DNA of 64,000 nucleotides from Natronospirillum operosum (GTDB taxonomy: Bacteria > Pseudomonadota > Gammaproteobacteria > Pseudomonadales > Natronospirillaceae), in assembly GCF_004768465.1 (NCBI RefSeq), contig NZ_SRMF01000001.1, positions 354,851 through 418,850 of the forward strand. Direction: 5' to 3'. The position numbers were made by a program, and so were the translations under genes. Each line of letters opens with the position of its first letter. Within the stretch, counting starts at the first letter, position 1. Positions 59,543-64,000 of this stretch are shown piece by piece. Below the pieces are notes generated by a model that was not told the DNA's origin, did no database searches, and was given only the letters and a program-made list of their open reading frames with translations.

Positions 59543-61390
59543 ATGGCTACTCTGCGACTGACCATGGCCCAGGCACTGGTCAAGTACCTGGCGGCCCAGA
59601 AAATTGAAACGGAAGCGGGCGTCAAGCCGCTGTTCGAGGGCGTGTTCGCCATCTTCGGCCATGGCAATGTGGCGGGTATTGGCGAGGCCCTGTACCAGGT
59701 GCGCGACCAGCTGCCCACCTACCGTGCTCACAATGAGCAGGGTATGGCCCATGCCGCCATCGCCTTTGCCAAGGCCAACCGGCGTCAGCGCATGATGGCC
59801 TGCACCAGCTCCATTGGTCCCGGTGCCACCAATATGGTGACGGCAGCCGGCCTCGCGCATGCCAACCGTTTGCCGGTGCTGTTGCTGCCCGGCGATGTGT
59901 TTGCCAACCGCACCCCTGACCCCGTATTGCAACAGGTCGAGCACTTTGGCGATCCGGGCATCAGTGTCAATGACGCTTTTCGCCCGGTGAGCCGTTTTTT
60001 CGACCGCATCACCCGACCGGAACAGATCATAACCAGCCTGCCGGCAGCCCTGCAGACCCTGCTTGACCCGCAGGACTGCGGCCCGGCCACCCTGGCCCTG
60101 TGTCAGGATGTACAGGCCGAAGCCTATGATTACCCCGAGGCCTTCTTTGCCGAAACCGTGCACCGCATCCGCCGCCCGCAGGCCGAGCCCGAGGAACTGC
60201 TCAAGGCAGCCGACCGCCTGCGGCAGGCGGAACGACCCCTGCTGGTGGCCGGTGGTGGTGTGCATTATGCCGAGGCCTTTGCAGCCCTGCAGCAGTTTGC
60301 CGAACGTCATGGCATACCGGTGGCCGAGACCCAGGCCGGCAAGGGCGCCTTGCCCTGGGACCATCCCCGCGCCGCCGGTGCCATTGGCGTCACCGGAACC
60401 AGTGCCGCCAACACCCTGGCCGCAGAAGCGGACGTGATACTGGCCGTGGGTACCCGCCTGCAGGACTTCACCACCGCCTCGCGCACCCTGCTCGAGGGCA
60501 AGCTGATTCAACTGAATGTGGGCCGTTTCGATGCGCACAAACAGGGCGCCCTGCCGCTGCAGTGCGATGCCCGGCGTGGCCTGACCCAACTGACCGACGT
60601 GCTCGAAGGCTGGCACAGCACTGACGGCTGGACCGACCGCGCCGAACAGCTCAGCGCTGAATGGCATGCCTACTATGACCTGGCGACTGCCGCCACCGGC
60701 GTCGAGTCACCCACCGGGCTGCCGTCCGATGCCCAGGTACTGGGTGCGGTCAAGCGGCAGTCGGAAGCCTCCGACATCATTGTCTGTGCTGCTGGCGGTC
60801 TGCCCGGCGAACTGCACAAGCTCTGGCGCACGGACCAGCCGGGCGGCTATCACGTCGAGTACGGCTATTCGTGCATGGGCTACGAGATCGCCGGTGGCCT
60901 CGGCGTCAAGATGGCCGAACCCGGGCGCGAGGTCATCGTGGTGGTCGGCGACGGCTCCTACATGATGCTCAACTCGGAACTGGCCACCAGCGTCATGATG
61001 GGCCACAAAATCATCGTCGTGGTGCTCGACAACCGGGGCTATGGCTGTATCAACCGGCTGCAGAATGCCACCGGCGGGGCGCCCTTCAACAACCTGCTGG
61101 AAGACTGCCACACCGCACCGGAAGGCGCCCCCAGGCTCGATTTCGCAGCCCATGCGCGGGCCATGGGGGCCGAGGCGGAGAAAGTGGACAGCATTGCCGG
61201 GCTGGAAGAGGCCCTGCAGCGCGCCCGTGCCGCTACCCGGTCTTACGTGGTCACGCTGGATACCGACCCCTATGTCACCTCCGAAGGGGGTCAGTGGTGG
61301 GATGTTGCAGTACCGGAGGTGTCCCCCCGGGATGAAGTCGGCGCCGCCCGCAAGGGCTATGAACAGGCCAAGAAGAATCAACCTTATTGA
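59543..61390 (+). CDS. iolD: 3D-(3,5/4)-trihydroxycyclohexane-1,2-dione hydrolase, IolD
   Basis: IolD is a thiamine-diphosphate enzyme that opens the inositol ring to 5-deoxyglucuronate. The protein (615 residues) has the catalytic Glu in HNEQGMAHAA near residue 65, ACTSSIGPGATNMVTAA, a middle FAD-like domain, and the thiamine/Mg motif GDGSYMMLNSEL with DNRGYGCIN near 470-500. GGGAGG precedes ATG 59543; GTG 59537 would add two residues only. It is 11 bases after iolC and 10 before iolE. Confidence 0.95.
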   Translation: MATLRLTMAQALVKYLAAQKIETEAGVKPLFEGVFAIFGHGNVAGIGEALYQVRDQLPTYRAHNEQGMAHAAIAFAKANRRQRMMACTSSIGPGATNMVTAAGLAHANRLPVLLLPGDVFANRTPDPVLQQVEHFGDPGISVNDAFRPVSRFFDRITRPEQIITSLPAALQTLLDPQDCGPATLALCQDVQAEAYDYPEAFFAETVHRIRRPQAEPEELLKAADRLRQAERPLLVAGGGVHYAEAFAALQQFAERHGIPVAETQAGKGALPWDHPRAAGAIGVTGTSAANTLAAEADVILAVGTRLQDFTTASRTLLEGKLIQLNVGRFDAHKQGALPLQCDARRGLTQLTDVLEGWHSTDGWTDRAEQLSAEWHAYYDLATAATGVESPTGLPSDAQVLGAVKRQSEASDIIVCAAGGLPGELHKLWRTDQPGGYHVEYGYSCMGYEIAGGLGVKMAEPGREVIVVVGDGSYMMLNSELATSVMMGHKIIVVVLDNRGYGCINRLQNATGGAPFNNLLEDCHTAPEGAPRLDFAAHARAMGAEAEKVDSIAGLEEALQRARAATRSYVVTLDTDPYVTSEGGQWWDVAVPEVSPRDEVGAARKGYEQAKKNQPY

Positions 61391-61400
61391 GAGTACTATC

Positions 61401-62300
61401 ATGACTGTACGACTGGGTATCAACCCCCTCACCTGGACCAACGACGACATGCCGGCGCTGGGCGCCGAAACGCCCCTGGAGACCTGCCTGAGTGAAGGCA
61501 GGGAAGCCGGTTTCAGCGGCTTCGAGCTGGGCAACAAGTTCCCGCGTACACCCGAAAAACTGGGCCCGATTCTGCAGCAGCACGGCCTGGATCTGGTTTC
61601 CGGCTGGTACAGCAGTCAGCTGCTGGCGCGCACTGCAGAAGAGGAAATCGAAGCCATCCAGGACCACCTGCATCTGCTGAAGAGCCTGGGCGCCAGGGCC
61701 ATGGTGTACTGCGAAGTGACCGACTGTGTGCATGGCAATCAGGCCGTGCCGGTGTCACAGCGCCCCGTCATGACCGACGAGCAATGGGACCGTCTGTGCA
61801 GTCGGCTCAATGTGGTGGCCGACCATTGCCTGGAGCAGGGCGTGCAGATCGCCTATCACCATCACATGGGTACCGTGGTGGAAAGCGAGGACGACGTACG
61901 GCGGCTGATGGACAACACCCGTGACTCGGTGGGCCTGCTGCTGGACACCGGCCACATGCTGTATGCCGGCGGTGACCCCATTCGCCTGCAGCGCGACTAT
62001 GCCCACCGCATCGTCCATGTGCACTGCAAGGACATTCGGCCGGAGGTGCTGGCTGATGCGCGCAATCGGGATCTGAGCTTTCTCGATGCCGTGCTGAACG
62101 GCACCTTCACCGTACCCGGTGACGGCTGTATCGACTATCCGACTCTGTTCAAGGGGCTGCAGGCCGCTGATTACAACGGCTGGCTGGTCGTCGAAGCCGA
62201 GCAGGACCCGGCCGTGGCACATCCGCTGACCTATGCCCGCATGGGTCACCAGGGGCTGGTCCAGGCCTGTGAGCAGGCCGGCCTCGAAATCAGTCGTTAA
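61401..62300 (+). CDS. iolE: myo-inosose-2 dehydratase, IolE
   Basis: IolE removes water from 2-keto-myo-inositol. A 299-residue xylose-isomerase-like barrel: GINPLTWTNDDMPALG at the start, GFELGNKFPR, IAYHHHMGTVVE, LLLDTGHMLYAGGD, HVHCKDIRPE and LVVEAEQDP, with Glu, Asp, His and Glu ligating Mn/Co. It closes the long operon. The ATG lies 10 bases after the iolD stop; the ribosome site (GAGAGT) is fair. Confidence 0.95.
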   Translation: MTVRLGINPLTWTNDDMPALGAETPLETCLSEGREAGFSGFELGNKFPRTPEKLGPILQQHGLDLVSGWYSSQLLARTAEEEIEAIQDHLHLLKSLGARAMVYCEVTDCVHGNQAVPVSQRPVMTDEQWDRLCSRLNVVADHCLEQGVQIAYHHHMGTVVESEDDVRRLMDNTRDSVGLLLDTGHMLYAGGDPIRLQRDYAHRIVHVHCKDIRPEVLADARNRDLSFLDAVLNGTFTVPGDGCIDYPTLFKGLQAADYNGWLVVEAEQDPAVAHPLTYARMGHQGLVQACEQAGLEISR

Positions 62301-62427
62301 GGCCCGAGAGCACAGGAAGGCGTTCTTTTATTTGATCATTAATGTAAAATATACTGAAACTAACATCGAAATTCGGAGCGGCTGACCGGTGCTTTTTCCC
62401 GGATGCCCCGCAACACAGGACAATACC
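62301..62427 (+). promoter_or_regulatory. iolA upstream region with candidate promoter
   Basis: An AT-rich stretch in a GC-rich setting. TTCTTT (62323-62328), 16 bases, TAAAAT (62345-62350) is a weak promoter candidate. No TGGAA-N6-TTCCA site is present, so iolA may be regulated apart from the rest. No terminator is visible after iolE. Confidence 0.45.
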
Positions 62428-63930
<1,503 letters not shown>

Positions 63931-63944
63931 GCTGCGATGCACCT

Positions 63945-63985
63945 GTAGCGAGGGACGCAAGTCCCGATTGGGGCCGGCAGGCCCC
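63945..63985 (+). repeat. REP-like double-hairpin element R4
   Basis: GTAGCGAG, hairpin GGGAC-gcaa-GTCCC (63952-63965), GATT, hairpin GGGGCC-ggca-GGCCCC (63970-63985), directly after iolA. It is the best-preserved copy and defines the family seen at 140-482. Whether it continues is cut off by the window end. Confidence 0.72.
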
Positions 63986-64000
63986 TCGTCATGGTGCGGT

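Overview
The window looks like one chromosomal stretch of a GC-rich (about 60 % by eye) heterotrophic gammaproteobacterium. FadH, type II NADH dehydrogenase, RbgA, and short Shine-Dalgarno-led operons broken by GC-rich intrinsic terminators all fit an Oceanospirillales/Halomonas- or Saccharospirillum-like organism. Genus cannot be fixed from the sequence alone. No transposase, phage gene, rRNA or CRISPR array was seen.

Layout. 1-790: the 3' part of tRNA-Asp, then a gene-free stretch with REP-like palindromes. 790-4596: fadH, a coiled-coil protein and the GTPase rbgA. 4593-11742: a MalT-like STAND activator, a lipoprotein and a secreted GH14 beta-amylase. 11755-15888: housekeeping and signalling genes (phosphatidylserine decarboxylase family, soluble chemoreceptor, GNAT, DUF3307-like membrane protein, SatD) ending at three evenly spaced operators. 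15890-26845: ferredoxin reductase, two paralogous membrane di-iron oxygenases and a MocE-type Rieske ferredoxin, a five-gene ribose-type sugar importer, two sugar-epimerase TIM barrels and a LacI repressor. 26860-36338: a peptide-type ABC importer bracketed by two inositol-monophosphatase paralogues, a P-loop kinase and a second LacI repressor with clear operators. 36371-44403: a two-component system with its own binding protein, an Fbp/AfuA-type importer and a YihX-like phosphatase. 44554-46742: TauE/SafE permease and ndh. 46739-49128: a third LacI regulator divergent from a PhyH dioxygenase. 49125-63930: the complete core myo-inositol pathway (iolB, iolG, RpiR regulator, inositol importer, Gfo/Idh dehydrogenase, iolC-DUF2090, iolD, iolE, iolA). 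A further REP copy follows.

How it works together (inference). iolG, iolE, iolD, iolB, iolC and iolA take inositol through inosose, diketo-inositol, 5-deoxyglucuronate and 2-deoxy-5-ketogluconate to (methyl)malonate semialdehyde and acyl-CoA. Upstream of this core sit several adapters that would broaden its diet. A MocDEF-like oxygenase system (known in rhizobia for demethylating the rhizopine 3-O-methyl-scyllo-inosamine) could open O-methyl-inositols such as pinitol. The phosphatases next to two other importers suggest use of phosphorylated inositols or sugar phosphates. Three LacI-type, one RpiR-type and one two-component regulator, each with nearby palindromes or repeats, give separate substrate-specific switches. 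The whole 15.9-63.9 kb block reads as a cyclitol (methylated and phosphorylated inositol) catabolic island.
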